A stretch of DNA of 64,000 bases from Neobacillus sp. CF12 (GTDB lineage Bacteria > Bacillota > Bacilli > Bacillales > Cytobacillaceae), in assembly GCF_030348765.1 (NCBI RefSeq), contig NZ_JAUCEU010000007.1:1544501-1608500 (forward strand), written 5' to 3'. The notes beneath the pieces were generated by a model, which made no database searches, was not told the DNA's origin, and saw nothing but the letters and a program-made list of their open reading frames with translations. The position numbers and the translations under genes are program-made. The number at the start of each line of letters is the position of its first letter. The first letter of the stretch is position 1. Below are positions 9,293 to 18,158 of this stretch, one piece after another.

Positions 9293-10789
9293 TTATTTCT
9301 GTGTTTTTGCCCATTCGTCCAATTGACGCTGCTTTTCATCCATAATTTTTTGTAGGCCTGCATCGTATAATTTTTCATTTACGAGTTTAATATATTCATC
9401 AGGATCCAAAGCTCCGCCTTCGAGTAATTTCTGGTACTGATCAGTTATGGCTGTACATGCCGCTATTTCAGTTTTTACTGGCTCTGAATTAAATATAAAC
9501 CCAAAGGCTTTCGATTTTTTTGTAGACTTTTTCCATTCACCCAGAGCTTGCTTATACTGCTCTATATCTCCTCCAACTCCTACTAATGCTTTTTGCTGGA
9601 CAGGGAGTTTGTCAGTATTGCCCCAGATATACCAATTCATCACGAAATTGTTAATACTGCTCTTGGATGTGTCAATAGTACCGTCACTATTTTTCACATA
9701 GTGTTCCCCTTCAATTCCAAACTTGAGAAGGTTGGCAAGATCTTGATTTTTAAATACAAGATTTAAAAATTCTATTGACTTATCAGGTCTTTCAGCGATG
9801 GTAGGCACAGCCCAAAGAAATAGCTGATATGTTTCTGTCTTTTCAACTGGTTGATGTAAAGTGACTGTGAATTTAGGAGTTTTCTCACCTAGCCCAAAGT
9901 TAGAAAAATCTGTAAAAACCGGAGCAGCAAATAGCTTGTTAGCATCCATCATCTGTCCTGGGGAACTTTGTTCAGTAGCAAAATCTTTTGAAATGTAGCC
10001 TTTCTTATACCATTCCCTGACTTTCTTAACAGCGTTTACATATTCTTTAGTCTCAAGCATATTTACGACTTTTAGATTATCTACCCCACCATTTCTTAAC
10101 ACACCTAAACTGTTCCCTAAGTTATCAAAATTAAGCATGCTTGCAGCTACTCCACTTGGAAAAAATGTTTGCAAATCCGGTTCTTCAGCATGAACCTTTT
10201 CAAGAATAGGATCCAAATCATCCATTGTTTTAATTTTAGTTATATCAATATTATATTTTTTTACAATACTATCCAACATATAAAATCCTCTGCCAGGAAC
10301 AGCAACATCTTTTCCTGGTATAGCATATAATTTACCATCTACTTTGGTAGCATCAAAAATATCTCCATAAGCCGCGGTAATGTCTTTTCCGTGTTTTTCC
10401 ACCAAATCATCAATAGGCATTATCATGTTACTTCCAGCAAATTGTGTCAAATAATTATAACCTGGAAGAAGCATGATTAAATCTTGCTTTTCACCACTTG
10501 ATGCAGCCAATGTATAGGTATTTGCCATAGCGGATACGGCTACCGGCTTAAACTCTACCTTTGTATTAATTTCCTTTAACGTAATTTCATTAACCATTTC
10601 CTGAACTTTTAAAAGATCACCAGGCGCATCACCATATACCGGATAGGATACATTGAGTATATAAGGTTCCTCATTAGAATTGTTATTTTCTTTAGAAGTA
10701 GAACCTGTCTTATTGCTCCCATCTTTACTGCAGCCGACAATCATAACAAATAAACAGCCGATCAACAACAAACTTAAGAATCTTTTCAT
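9293..10789 (-). CDS. ABC transporter substrate-binding lipoprotein (LplA/YtcQ type)
   Basis: A 498-residue extracytoplasmic solute-binding protein. The N-terminus is a lipoprotein signal (KRFLSLLLIGCLFVMIVGC) with the lipobox Cys near residue 20, followed by a Ser/Asn-rich linker. The mature part has the family 1 fold seen in LplA/YesO/YtcQ proteins, including DLIMLLPGYNYLTQFAGSNMIMPIDDLVEKHG and a C-terminal Trp-rich stretch (NNFVMNWYIWGNTDKLP). It should capture an oligosaccharide, plausibly pectin- or hemicellulose-derived given the neighbours. The ATG has a GAGGAGG site. No ATPase gene is present in the operon; such importers usually share a genomic MsmX-type ATPase. Confidence 0.93.
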   Translation of the reverse strand: MKRFLSLLLIGCLFVMIVGCSKDGSNKTGSTSKENNNSNEEPYILNVSYPVYGDAPGDLLKVQEMVNEITLKEINTKVEFKPVAVSAMANTYTLAASSGEKQDLIMLLPGYNYLTQFAGSNMIMPIDDLVEKHGKDITAAYGDIFDATKVDGKLYAIPGKDVAVPGRGFYMLDSIVKKYNIDITKIKTMDDLDPILEKVHAEEPDLQTFFPSGVAASMLNFDNLGNSLGVLRNGGVDNLKVVNMLETKEYVNAVKKVREWYKKGYISKDFATEQSSPGQMMDANKLFAAPVFTDFSNFGLGEKTPKFTVTLHQPVEKTETYQLFLWAVPTIAERPDKSIEFLNLVFKNQDLANLLKFGIEGEHYVKNSDGTIDTSKSSINNFVMNWYIWGNTDKLPVQQKALVGVGGDIEQYKQALGEWKKSTKKSKAFGFIFNSEPVKTEIAACTAITDQYQKLLEGGALDPDEYIKLVNEKLYDAGLQKIMDEKQRQLDEWAKTQK

Positions 10790-10825
10790 AATTTCCCTCC
10801 TCTTTTATTTTACAAAAATATATAT

Positions 10826-11728
10826 TTATTCTTTTACTGCCCCTTCTGTCATACCTCTGACCAGCCATTTTTGAAGGAATGGGAATGCACAAATTATTGG
10901 CACAACACCTACTACTGCCATAGCCATTCTGATAGTGGTTGACGGTAATTCAGCTGAGCTAACACCCGAGTTTGCAGTTCCCAGATTATTATTTTGAAGG
11001 AATTTAATATTTTCATTTATATTATTCAAGATAGTTTGTATACTTTGTAGATTGCTATCACGGCTTAGATAATACAAACCATTCGTCCAGTCATTCCAGT
11101 ATAATAGCGCGAGCGGCAGTGCTATTGTAAGAACAATTGGGCCTGATAGAGGGAGAACAATTTTGAAGAAGGTTTTTACTTCGCTGGCCCCATCAATTTT
11201 TGCTGCTTCCACCAGAGTCCCCGGTATGGAAGTTTCAAAATAATTACGGAACATCATGACAAAATACCCATTCATCAATAAGTTAGGTACTATTAATCCG
11301 AAAATAGTATTTTTAAGATCAAATATCTGTGTATAAATGATATATTGTGCAGTAAGTCCGCCGTGGAACATCATGGTAAAAGTTACTATAAAAAGCATCA
11401 TACTTCTACCCGGGAGATTTTTTCGACTCAACGTCCATCCAAGCAATGCTGATATTGATGTTCCAATAAAAGTACCTATACAAGTTACGATCACTGTTAC
11501 CATGTATCCTTTTCCAATCATCTGCCATTGATCAAATACATATTGATAGGCTACCAAGGAAAATTTTTCAGGAAAAAAACTATAACCATTTCTTACAACC
11601 GTATTTTCATCTGTAAAAGACGAAATAAGCAAAAGCAAGAAGGGAATAATAGCTAGTAAAGCCAAGATACTTAATACTATATGTCCGCTTATTTCCCACT
11701 TTTTATATCTACCCAGATTCACTTTCAC
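10826..11728 (-). CDS. Carbohydrate ABC transporter permease (LplC/YtcP type)
   Basis: A 300-residue inner-membrane permease with about six transmembrane segments. The EAA loop reads TLVEAAKIDGASEVKTFFKIVLPLSGP at about residues 185-211. The C-terminal KWLVRGMTEGAVKE is the standard ending of the YtcP/LplC family. It is the second permease of the importer and starts 8 bases after the first permease's stop. The start is GTG; a second GTG two codons downstream has better spacing to AAGGTGG and could be the real one. Confidence 0.93.
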   Translation of the reverse strand: MKVNLGRYKKWEISGHIVLSILALLAIIPFLLLLISSFTDENTVVRNGYSFFPEKFSLVAYQYVFDQWQMIGKGYMVTVIVTCIGTFIGTSISALLGWTLSRKNLPGRSMMLFIVTFTMMFHGGLTAQYIIYTQIFDLKNTIFGLIVPNLLMNGYFVMMFRNYFETSIPGTLVEAAKIDGASEVKTFFKIVLPLSGPIVLTIALPLALLYWNDWTNGLYYLSRDSNLQSIQTILNNINENIKFLQNNNLGTANSGVSSAELPSTTIRMAMAVVGVVPIICAFPFLQKWLVRGMTEGAVKE

Positions 11729-11736
11729 TCACCACC

Positions 11737-12702
11737 TTAAAATAACCTATTATCTTTACTAAATTTTCTGACAGCATAATTAGCTAATAACAGAAGAATA
11801 AATCCTACAAATGATTGGAAAACTCCCGTTGCGGATGCCATCGTTATATCCCCAAGCTTCATCAATGCTCTGAAGGAATAGGTATCGATTGTAGTTGTAA
11901 CACTATATAATGCACCCGAATTCATCGGAATCTGATAGAAAAGGCCAAAGTCAGAATTAAACATTCTGCCCAACGCCAACATTGTCATTAATATTATTAC
12001 AGGCTTGAGACATGGCAAGGTTATATGTCTGATTTGCTGCCATTTTGTCGCACCATCTATCTCTGCTGCCTCATAGTACTCACGAGGAATTGCCAATATA
12101 CGCGCGGTATACATCAACAACGAGTACCCTATACCATGCCAGGTATGTACAAACAGTAATATTAAAGGCCAGTATTTGGGTTCCTGGTACCAAGATACCG
12201 CATCAATTCCTAATGGTTTTAAAATGGAATTATTAATAAACCCGGTTTCACTACTGAGAAACGCAAAACCCAAATAACTGACAATGACCATGGAAATTAC
12301 ATACGGTATTAAAGTGACTGATTGATAAAACTTTCTTGCTGTTTTATTAATTATTTCGTTGAATAATAAAGCTATTGTCAATCCAAAAACAGTTCCAAAA
12401 ATGATGAATAGTAAATTATAAAGCACAGTATTTCTAATCATAATCCAGGCATCACTAGTTGAGAAAAGGAATTTAAAATTCTCAAGTCCCACCCATTCCC
12501 CATTGAATACACCTTTTGCATAATCCAGTTCCGTGAAAGCCAATTTCATTCCATACAATGGCATATAATTATTTACAAATAAATAAATCATAGCCGGTAA
12601 AGCCAGAAGATACAATGGAATATACTGCTTATAATTTGCTCTTTTCTTTTTTGTTGCTATCTTAGTAAGTTCTAAGTTCTGTCTAGTTTCTACATTATAC
12701 AA
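11737..12702 (-). CDS. Carbohydrate ABC transporter permease (LplB type)
   Basis: A permease of about 321 residues with six transmembrane segments. Its EAA loop is EYYEAAEIDGATKWQQIRHITLP, and SVTTTIDTYSFRALM and LFYQIPMNSGALY match the LplB/YteP family. It is the first gene of the six-gene operon. The TTG at 12702 was chosen as start because AGGAGG lies 7 bases upstream; an in-frame ATG at 12723 would place that ribosome binding site inside the coding sequence. The promoter lies about 50 bases further upstream and carries GTCGGA repeats and a cre-like box. Confidence 0.9.
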   Translation of the reverse strand: MYNVETRQNLELTKIATKKKRANYKQYIPLYLLALPAMIYLFVNNYMPLYGMKLAFTELDYAKGVFNGEWVGLENFKFLFSTSDAWIMIRNTVLYNLLFIIFGTVFGLTIALLFNEIINKTARKFYQSVTLIPYVISMVIVSYLGFAFLSSETGFINNSILKPLGIDAVSWYQEPKYWPLILLFVHTWHGIGYSLLMYTARILAIPREYYEAAEIDGATKWQQIRHITLPCLKPVIILMTMLALGRMFNSDFGLFYQIPMNSGALYSVTTTIDTYSFRALMKLGDITMASATGVFQSFVGFILLLLANYAVRKFSKDNRLF

Positions 12703-12752
12703 TTTTAGGCCTCCTTTACTCATTTAGTTGATTGAATACTCTTTACAATTTT

Positions 12753-12770
12753 AATTATAACGCTTTCATT
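12753..12770 (-). promoter_or_regulatory. -10 element overlapped by a cre-like box, lpl-like operon
   Basis: On the minus strand the sequence AATGAAAGCGTTATAATT matches the CcpA catabolite-responsive element consensus except for one base (the C of the final CA). It overlaps a perfect TATAAT (12754-12759), which is the best -10 for the permease operon. This placement suggests glucose repression by CcpA; it is inferred from consensus only. Confidence 0.55.
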
Positions 12771-12789
12771 TTTATAGAATTATACTTTA

Positions 12790-12824
12790 TCCGACTTGTT
12801 TGATTTCCATTTCCGACTTCCGAC
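12790..12824 (-). promoter_or_regulatory. GTCGGA direct repeats upstream of the lpl-like operon
   Basis: On the minus strand GTCGGA occurs at 12819-12824, 12812-12817 and 12790-12795. The last two are 22 bases apart, and the proximal copy ends 30 bases before the TATAAT at 12754-12759. The same geometry appears before the NPKTG protein gene and the sortase gene. Direct repeats about two helical turns apart suit an AraC-type activator, and the YesN-like response regulator is encoded next door. Confidence 0.65.
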
Positions 12825-12870
12825 ATTTAATAGTTTATGAAGGTGTTGGATTCCCTTCATCTATTTTTGA

Positions 12871-12904
12871 CAAAAAAAAAACAGATGAATATTACACTCA
12901 TCTG
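12871..12904 (-). terminator. Intrinsic terminator of the yesN-like gene
   Basis: On the minus strand CAGATGA and TCATCTG (7-bp stem, 9-base loop) are followed by ten T. The stem includes the stop codon of the response regulator gene. Confidence 0.85.
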
Positions 12905-14505
12905 CTAGATAAACCATTTTTATGCGAATTTTTGAATTGTTGCGGAGACATATTTACGAACTTGGTGAAGATTCTGTTAAAACTAGAATAATTATAATAC
13001 CCCACCTTTAAAGCAATTTCACCTATAGATTCGTCAGTTTCTAGTAACAGTCTTTTCGCTATATCCATTTTACGATATATTATATATCTGCTGATAGAGA
13101 CACCTACTTCTTTCTTAAAGATCCTCGTAAGATAATCTGGGTTCAGATGAACATTTTGAGCTATACCCTCCATCGATATTTCTTCAGATATATGATTTTC
13201 TATATATTTTTTTGTTTTATCTACAGGATTAGATATCTCCTCATTTTTCTCAACAAAATCCTTTATTATACTTATGGTGTACTCTACCCACCTCAATAAA
13301 TCTGTTACAGAGGTTAATCCATTTTGGAAAATCTGTTGAGATCTGTTATCTCCAAATAACTCACTTAAAAAGACCCTATTCTTTGCAGCGAAAGAAATCA
13401 GAACAAAGTAAAAATCTTGGTAAAAGTTCTGTAAAAACTTCCTATCAATTTTCATTAGGTTAATCTCTGATGTAAGCATTTGCTTAACTTCACTAAGCAA
13501 ATCTTGAAATTTATTTGTCTGAATAAACTCACTCCATTTTGTAAAAATAGAATTGTTATATTCAATATAATAACGTCTGTACGAACTTAACAGAAATATA
13601 TCCTGATGATATGCTACATTGTTAAAATCAATCGTTTGCATATTTTCTATCTGATTAGGCATGGCATAAATACTGTCTTTGGTACCTATATAACAGCAGA
13701 TCGTCATCATCTTATAATATAATTTTACTACTTGAATTAATTCTTCGCAGCTGGCTTTTATTAACTGTGTGTAGTCTTTATTATCTAAGGATTTATTCAA
13801 ATCGAACATAATTAAAACGGAATTTTCAGTAAACTCTATCACCTCTTTATTGACATCTTCAATTGTGAAGAGCTCATCGGAAATATTTTTTATGGCGAAC
13901 TCAAATAGTCTTCTTTCATTCCTTGTAATATCTTCAGAAGTTTTTTTGATACTGACTAGCACAGGAATGTAATTCTTTTCTAAACTAATATCAATGTCTC
14001 TTGCTTGAATATACCGTAAGAGGCTCTCCTTATCTGGAGAAATATCTCCAATAAAAAAATCTTTCCAAAATTGTTTAAGAACGATGTTTTTATTTTCGAG
14101 CCATGCACCACTGTTCTTTCTTAAAATCTTATCATTTTTTACTTTTTCAATGGCGCTTTTGAGTGTTATTACTACCTCCTCATAGTTAAGCGGTTTCAAG
14201 AGGTAATCCATACTTCCTAGTTGTATTGCCTTTTGGGCATACTTAAAATCAGCATGACAAGTCATAAAAATACAACCGACCTCTGGCTTGTTTTGTTTTA
14301 ACCACTGCAATAACTCAAGCCCTGTCCCCCTTGGCATTTCAATATCACTGAACATAATATCTATATTATGTTTGTTTAATTTTTCTATTGCCTCTTTCAT
14401 GCTTGTGGCTGTATATATAGAAGAAACGGCTAACTTATCCCAATGTATGCCTTTTTGAACTGCCTCAATTGCACTGATTTCATCATCCACTATTAGAATA
14501 TTCAC
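12898..14505 (-). CDS. AraC-type response regulator (YesN-like)
   Basis: A 535-residue two-component response regulator. The receiver domain occupies about residues 1-120, with the acidic pair in ILIVDDE, the phospho-acceptor Asp in IMFSDIEMP and Lys in DYLLKPLNYEE. A variable middle region follows, and the AraC DNA-binding domain is the last 100 residues (NVHLNPDYLTRIFKKEVGVSISRYI and IGEIALKVGYYNYSSFNRIFTKF). The start is GTG with a GAGGAG element 12 bases upstream. It is divergent from its sensor kinase gene. By position it should activate the adjacent importer operon, whose promoter carries GTCGGA direct repeats. Confidence 0.93.
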   Translation of the reverse strand: MNILIVDDEISAIEAVQKGIHWDKLAVSSIYTATSMKEAIEKLNKHNIDIMFSDIEMPRGTGLELLQWLKQNKPEVGCIFMTCHADFKYAQKAIQLGSMDYLLKPLNYEEVVITLKSAIEKVKNDKILRKNSGAWLENKNIVLKQFWKDFFIGDISPDKESLLRYIQARDIDISLEKNYIPVLVSIKKTSEDITRNERRLFEFAIKNISDELFTIEDVNKEVIEFTENSVLIMFDLNKSLDNKDYTQLIKASCEELIQVVKLYYKMMTICCYIGTKDSIYAMPNQIENMQTIDFNNVAYHQDIFLLSSYRRYYIEYNNSIFTKWSEFIQTNKFQDLLSEVKQMLTSEINLMKIDRKFLQNFYQDFYFVLISFAAKNRVFLSELFGDNRSQQIFQNGLTSVTDLLRWVEYTISIIKDFVEKNEEISNPVDKTKKYIENHISEEISMEGIAQNVHLNPDYLTRIFKKEVGVSISRYIIYRKMDIAKRLLLETDESIGEIALKVGYYNYSSFNRIFTKFVNMSPQQFKNSHKNGLSSR

Positions 14506-14600
14506 TATATTTACCCGCTCCTCTCTAAATCTTAGATTGACAACACTATCTCTGAACTTATAATAAACATATATTGTTACACCCTAGTGGAGGAATCTAT

Positions 14601-16283
14601 ATGAAAATAAAAAATTTCAAATTTATATATAATTCCATCTCATTTAAGATTGTCTTTTATATCATTATAATCCTTACCCCTCTTATATCTCTACTCATTT
14701 ATAACATTTATCAAACTCATGAATCTCTGTTAAAACAAGTAGAAGGTACACATAAAAATATGCTTCAGTCTTATCTTACTCAGATTGACACTCAGCTTAA
14801 AAATTCTATGAATTATACATTGGATATGGCACTATTCCAAAGTGATCCAAAGATTTTAGTTAGTGAACGTGACGATACCGATTTTATCTTTGCCAAATAC
14901 AGGATATTTACCAGTCTTTCAAACAGACTGCTTTCAACTAATCAAATAGATGCTTTTTTTATATATGTGAAAAACGGGGATTATTTCATACAAGCTACCC
15001 AACATGGTGTTTCTTCCTCTGAATTAAACGAATTAAAAAGGTATGTGCTAGCGAAATCTGAAATGATTAGCTCATCCAACAATTTCCCAAAATCAACCTG
15101 GACCTTAACCACGATAGACAAACACAACAGTTTGATAAATTTGTCCTATGGTAACGGAGATATAATAGCTGGCGCTTATGCAAGTACAGATAGAATTAAA
15201 AATGAATTTAGTCGAAAGAACTTTATTACATCTAAGTTATTATTCATACCCTCTGATTCTCTTAATTTGGTTATCGACAAACAACCGAAGGATCATGTAG
15301 TTATAACTAGTAAATCCTCCGTTGCAGATATTCTATTGATAGAAGTTCTATCAAAGTCAGTAATTCTTGAATCATTGCCCTTTATCCAAAAGTACATTTT
15401 ATTGGTTTCAATTTTTTTAGCTTTAATGCTGCCTTTATTAATTTTGCTTATGAATGTTACAATCGTTAAACCTTTACGGAAGTTAATAAAATCTATGGGT
15501 AGAGTTCGTGTAGGTGACCTCAAATATAGAATTGATCTCCATAGGAGTTCCAACGAGTTTGAAATTGTCAATTCCACCTTCAATAAGATGATGGATACGG
15601 TCCAAAACCTTAAAATAAATGTATATGAGGAACAGATTAAAGTTCAGAAATCTCAGTTGCGTAATCTCCAATTGCAGATAAATCCTCATTTTTTGATTAA
15701 CTCTTTAAATATGGTTAATAACTTGATACAAAACGAAGACTCGCAGACCGCAAAAAAACTAATCCTTTATTCTGTAGACTACTTCAGATATATGGCAAAA
15801 GCTGATAACGATTTTGTTCCACTTTATGAAGAGATTAATCATATAAAAGATTACCTTGAAATCCAAAAGATACGTTATAAAGACAAGTTTACTTATTCTA
15901 TTAATGTAAATCAATTGATTGAAGATATGTTAATTCCACCTATGCTTATACAAAACTTTGTTGAGAACTCTATTAAGTATGCGATTGATATGAACAAAGT
16001 CATTCATCTTTCTGTAAAAGTAGAATATTTTGAAGTTGATTATTACCCTTATGCAAATATAGTAATCTCTGATAGTGGTATTGGATATCCGACTGATAGT
16101 CTTGAGCGGATAAACTCAGGAAAGAAACCAAAACATTCATTTGGTAACCATATTGGTATTTTCAATTCTGTTCAACGAATCAAAATTTTATATCATGGTA
16201 AGGGCACATGGAAATTTTATAATGACGGTGGTGCGGTGTCGGAGATTACTTTGCCTGCTTTGTTTGAAAATATAAATGAATAG
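14601..16283 (+). CDS. Sensor histidine kinase (YesM-like)
   Basis: A membrane kinase of about 560 residues. One transmembrane helix lies near residues 10-35, then an extracellular sensor of about 240 residues, a second helix near 275 (YILLVSIFLALMLPLLILL), a HAMP-like segment (VKPLRKLIKSMGRVRVGDLKYRID) and a His_kinase domain with INPHFLINSLNMVNNL (phospho-accepting His). The ATPase domain has the N-box (IQNFVENSIKYAID) and SDSGIGYP. It is the partner of the YesN-like regulator and probably senses a glycan outside the cell, directly or through the binding protein. The ATG at 14601 was chosen for its TGGAGGA site; the frame is open further upstream without a good site. Confidence 0.93.
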   Translation: MKIKNFKFIYNSISFKIVFYIIIILTPLISLLIYNIYQTHESLLKQVEGTHKNMLQSYLTQIDTQLKNSMNYTLDMALFQSDPKILVSERDDTDFIFAKYRIFTSLSNRLLSTNQIDAFFIYVKNGDYFIQATQHGVSSSELNELKRYVLAKSEMISSSNNFPKSTWTLTTIDKHNSLINLSYGNGDIIAGAYASTDRIKNEFSRKNFITSKLLFIPSDSLNLVIDKQPKDHVVITSKSSVADILLIEVLSKSVILESLPFIQKYILLVSIFLALMLPLLILLMNVTIVKPLRKLIKSMGRVRVGDLKYRIDLHRSSNEFEIVNSTFNKMMDTVQNLKINVYEEQIKVQKSQLRNLQLQINPHFLINSLNMVNNLIQNEDSQTAKKLILYSVDYFRYMAKADNDFVPLYEEINHIKDYLEIQKIRYKDKFTYSINVNQLIEDMLIPPMLIQNFVENSIKYAIDMNKVIHLSVKVEYFEVDYYPYANIVISDSGIGYPTDSLERINSGKKPKHSFGNHIGIFNSVQRIKILYHGKGTWKFYNDGGAVSEITLPALFENINE

Positions 16284-16318
16284 ATAGAATGGTCAAATCG
16301 ACAATCCATATTTTTACA

Positions 16319-16356
16319 TGTGCCACCTAATTTCTATAATAGGTGGCACATTTTTG
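16319..16356 (+). terminator. Intrinsic terminator of the yesM-like gene
   Basis: A perfect 11-bp stem (TGTGCCACCTA/TAGGTGGCACA) is followed by a T-run, 35 bases past the kinase stop codon. Confidence 0.9.
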
Positions 16357-16372
16357 CTTTTTTCCTCATTAT

Positions 16373-16436
16373 GTCGGAAAAGGAAATGTATTATGTCGGA
16401 AAAATCATAACTATTAAAATATGAAATCGCTATCAT
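16373..16436 (+). promoter_or_regulatory. GTCGGA direct repeats and -10 of the NPKTG protein gene
   Basis: Two copies of ATTATGTCGGAAAA place GTCGGA at 16373-16378 and 16395-16400, 22 bases apart. A TATCAT (16431-16436) follows exactly 30 bases after the second copy. No consensus -35 is present, which suits activator dependence. Spacing and sequence match the promoters of the importer operon and the sortase gene. Confidence 0.7.
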
Positions 16437-16483
16437 TAATATTGTCAGACATTGTCAGACATATAAAAAAAGGAGGGTTTTTC

Positions 16484-17059
16484 ATGAAAAAGGGAACAAA
16501 AATCATTGGATTCTTCATGCTGGTTTTGTGTCTAGTAGTAAGCATGACGGGAGTAGCATTTGCGGATTCTACAACTGGGTTAAAAGATGGTGTGTACGCT
16601 TCTTCCTCAACTCCTGATGCACAAGGAAGTTCCTTCAAGATTACTAATATGGTTGTTGCGGACGGTAAAGTTACTAGCTTTGAGTTTGGCTGGTACAATG
16701 GCAGTATGAAGCTAACTACATCTATGGCACAACAAGCACCAAAAGAGGTCCAGGCTTCAATGCTGGCAACACTTGAAGAGGTTACAGACTATCATAATCA
16801 AATGGCCACTGTATTGGATGGATCGAAAGTTACGAAGTATGCAAAAGCTGCTCCTGATTCCAAAGTCTATACAACTTTCCAAACATTGTGGAAAGATGTT
16901 GTAAAACAAGCAGGTGGACAAATTGTAGCTGATGCAACTTCTACAACTTCTAACAGTAATCCTAAAACTGGAGATAGCGGAATTTTAGTTTATGTGATTG
17001 TTGCCGGTGCTGCCTTTATTGGTATGACAGTACTTCGTAAAAAGAAAATTACTGTCTAA
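16484..17059 (+). CDS. NPKTG-motif cell-wall-anchored surface protein
   Basis: A small secreted protein of 191 residues. The signal peptide (KKGTKIIGFFMLVLCLVVSMTGVAFA) ends near residue 28. The mature domain of about 115 residues starts GLKDGVYASSS and includes MVVADGKVTSFEFGWYNGS, vaguely like FMN-binding or PplA-type repeats but not assignable. A Thr/Ser linker leads to the sorting signal: NPKTG near residue 162, a hydrophobic helix and the tail RKKK. NPKTG is a known class B sortase motif (as for IsdC in B. anthracis), and the sortase gene is convergent next door. No NEAT heme-binding signature was seen. The ATG at 16484 follows AAAGGAGG; the open frame upstream overlaps the promoter. Confidence 0.88.
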   Translation: MKKGTKIIGFFMLVLCLVVSMTGVAFADSTTGLKDGVYASSSTPDAQGSSFKITNMVVADGKVTSFEFGWYNGSMKLTTSMAQQAPKEVQASMLATLEEVTDYHNQMATVLDGSKVTKYAKAAPDSKVYTTFQTLWKDVVKQAGGQIVADATSTTSNSNPKTGDSGILVYVIVAGAAFIGMTVLRKKKITV

Positions 17060-17071
17060 ATAGTCAAAAAT

Positions 17072-17109
17072 AAAGGAACCAACCAGTATCATTACTGGTT
17101 GGTTCCTTT
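17072..17109. terminator. Shared bidirectional terminator of the surface protein and sortase genes
   Basis: A perfect 17-bp inverted repeat (17072-17088 and 17093-17109), A-flanked on one side and T-flanked on the other, separates the convergent genes. Its right arm encodes the last codons and stop of the sortase. Confidence 0.92.
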
Positions 17110-17988
17110 TATATTACCATCGTTTATCAACTTTGCCATAATTACCAGTCTTGCATCCTCGAAGTCATAAGCACAAGTAGATAGCGTAAGAATAGTATCA
17201 TTTGGGGTAAGGGTTACTTCTCGAAATTGAATTTGCTCATTCTTTAATCTGTTTAAAAGGTTTTTTATATCTAGTTCCGTTCCAAGTCTTGTATTTCTAT
17301 AGTCAAAGTCTTGATTTACCAAATATACACCAAATACTTGAAACTTATAACTTTCAGGGAAGAGATTAAAATTAATACTATCATTCGCAGTAAAGAACTC
17401 ATATTCGCGAAATCTTTCTAAAGATCCAAACATACTTTCATCTCCATTTTTCATATGGTGACCATAAAGTATTATGTTTTGACCTTGAAGTTTTTCCGGG
17501 TTACTGACATCGTTGATTTCATCAATAAAAATAGTGCCGTACCGGTTCTTATTCTTTCCAGCATCATGTTCTAAATAAAATGAATTATCGTCCGTTTGTA
17601 CGACCGGATAGTTTACTAATGTATTTTCAATCCTAATCCAGCCTTTGATATCCCTATTAACTTTTGCAAGCTGCTCGATCTGCGTTCTTATTTCGTTATC
17701 TTTATTCTCTTCCTCGATTCTTTCCCTTTCATATATTACTATACTTTTATCCTTTGTCTCCAAATCATCAATATTATCTAAGATTTGATTGGAATTATTC
17801 GAGGTTCCTATAACATTAATTTTTTCTTGTATTTTTGACAATTCATTATTTAAAGTCTTGGTATTATAGGAGTCTACCGCTCTTCTAGCAATCATAATAG
17901 TCGAAAAGAAAAAACCAGCCAATAATATAGTAAATAAAAATTTTCTCCATACGACTTTTTGTTTTAGAGAAAGGTTCACTTTTTTCAT
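17092..17988 (-). CDS. srtB: Class B sortase
   Basis: A 298-residue membrane-anchored transpeptidase. The N-terminal hydrophobic helix lies at about residues 17-33, then a coiled region and the sortase domain (about 100-290). The class B pattern is clear: WIRIENTLVNYPVVQTDDNSFYLEHD, then LYGHHMKNGDESMFGSLERF with the catalytic His, TLSTCAYDFEDARLVIMAK with the catalytic Cys and the following Arg. It should attach the neighbouring NPKTG protein to peptidoglycan. Its promoter has the same GTCGGA repeats as its substrate's. The leader before the ATG is only about 18 bases and contains GAGGTG. No haem-uptake genes are nearby, unlike the isd loci where SrtB is best known. Confidence 0.93.
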   Translation of the reverse strand: MKKVNLSLKQKVVWRKFLFTILLAGFFFSTIMIARRAVDSYNTKTLNNELSKIQEKINVIGTSNNSNQILDNIDDLETKDKSIVIYERERIEEENKDNEIRTQIEQLAKVNRDIKGWIRIENTLVNYPVVQTDDNSFYLEHDAGKNKNRYGTIFIDEINDVSNPEKLQGQNIILYGHHMKNGDESMFGSLERFREYEFFTANDSINFNLFPESYKFQVFGVYLVNQDFDYRNTRLGTELDIKNLLNRLKNEQIQFREVTLTPNDTILTLSTCAYDFEDARLVIMAKLINDGNIKGTNQ

Positions 17989-18012
17989 GGCATCACCTCA
18001 TGTATTTAAACC

Positions 18013-18076
18013 ATTATACCTCCCTTTACTTGTTTGCTGTTATGCTCCATCCGACTTTCTTATTTACATTTCCGAC
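18013..18076 (-). promoter_or_regulatory. GTCGGA direct repeats and -10 of the sortase gene
   Basis: On the minus strand GTCGGA lies at 18071-18076 and 18050-18055, 21 bases apart, and TATAAT (18013-18018) follows 31 bases after the second copy. This is the same arrangement as before the importer operon and the NPKTG gene. A -35 consensus is absent. Confidence 0.7.
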
Positions 18077-18158
18077 ATAAAAAAAGAACTACTACAATAA
18101 TGATCAGAAACAATCAATTGTGTAAGTTCAAACCGTTCGAATGGGCATATTTTATATT

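Noticed and set aside
16484..17059. Haem-binding (NEAT, IsdC-like) identity for the NPKTG protein
   Set aside because: The sorting motif is shared with IsdC, but no NEAT signature such as the Tyr-x3-Tyr strand is visible in the mature domain.
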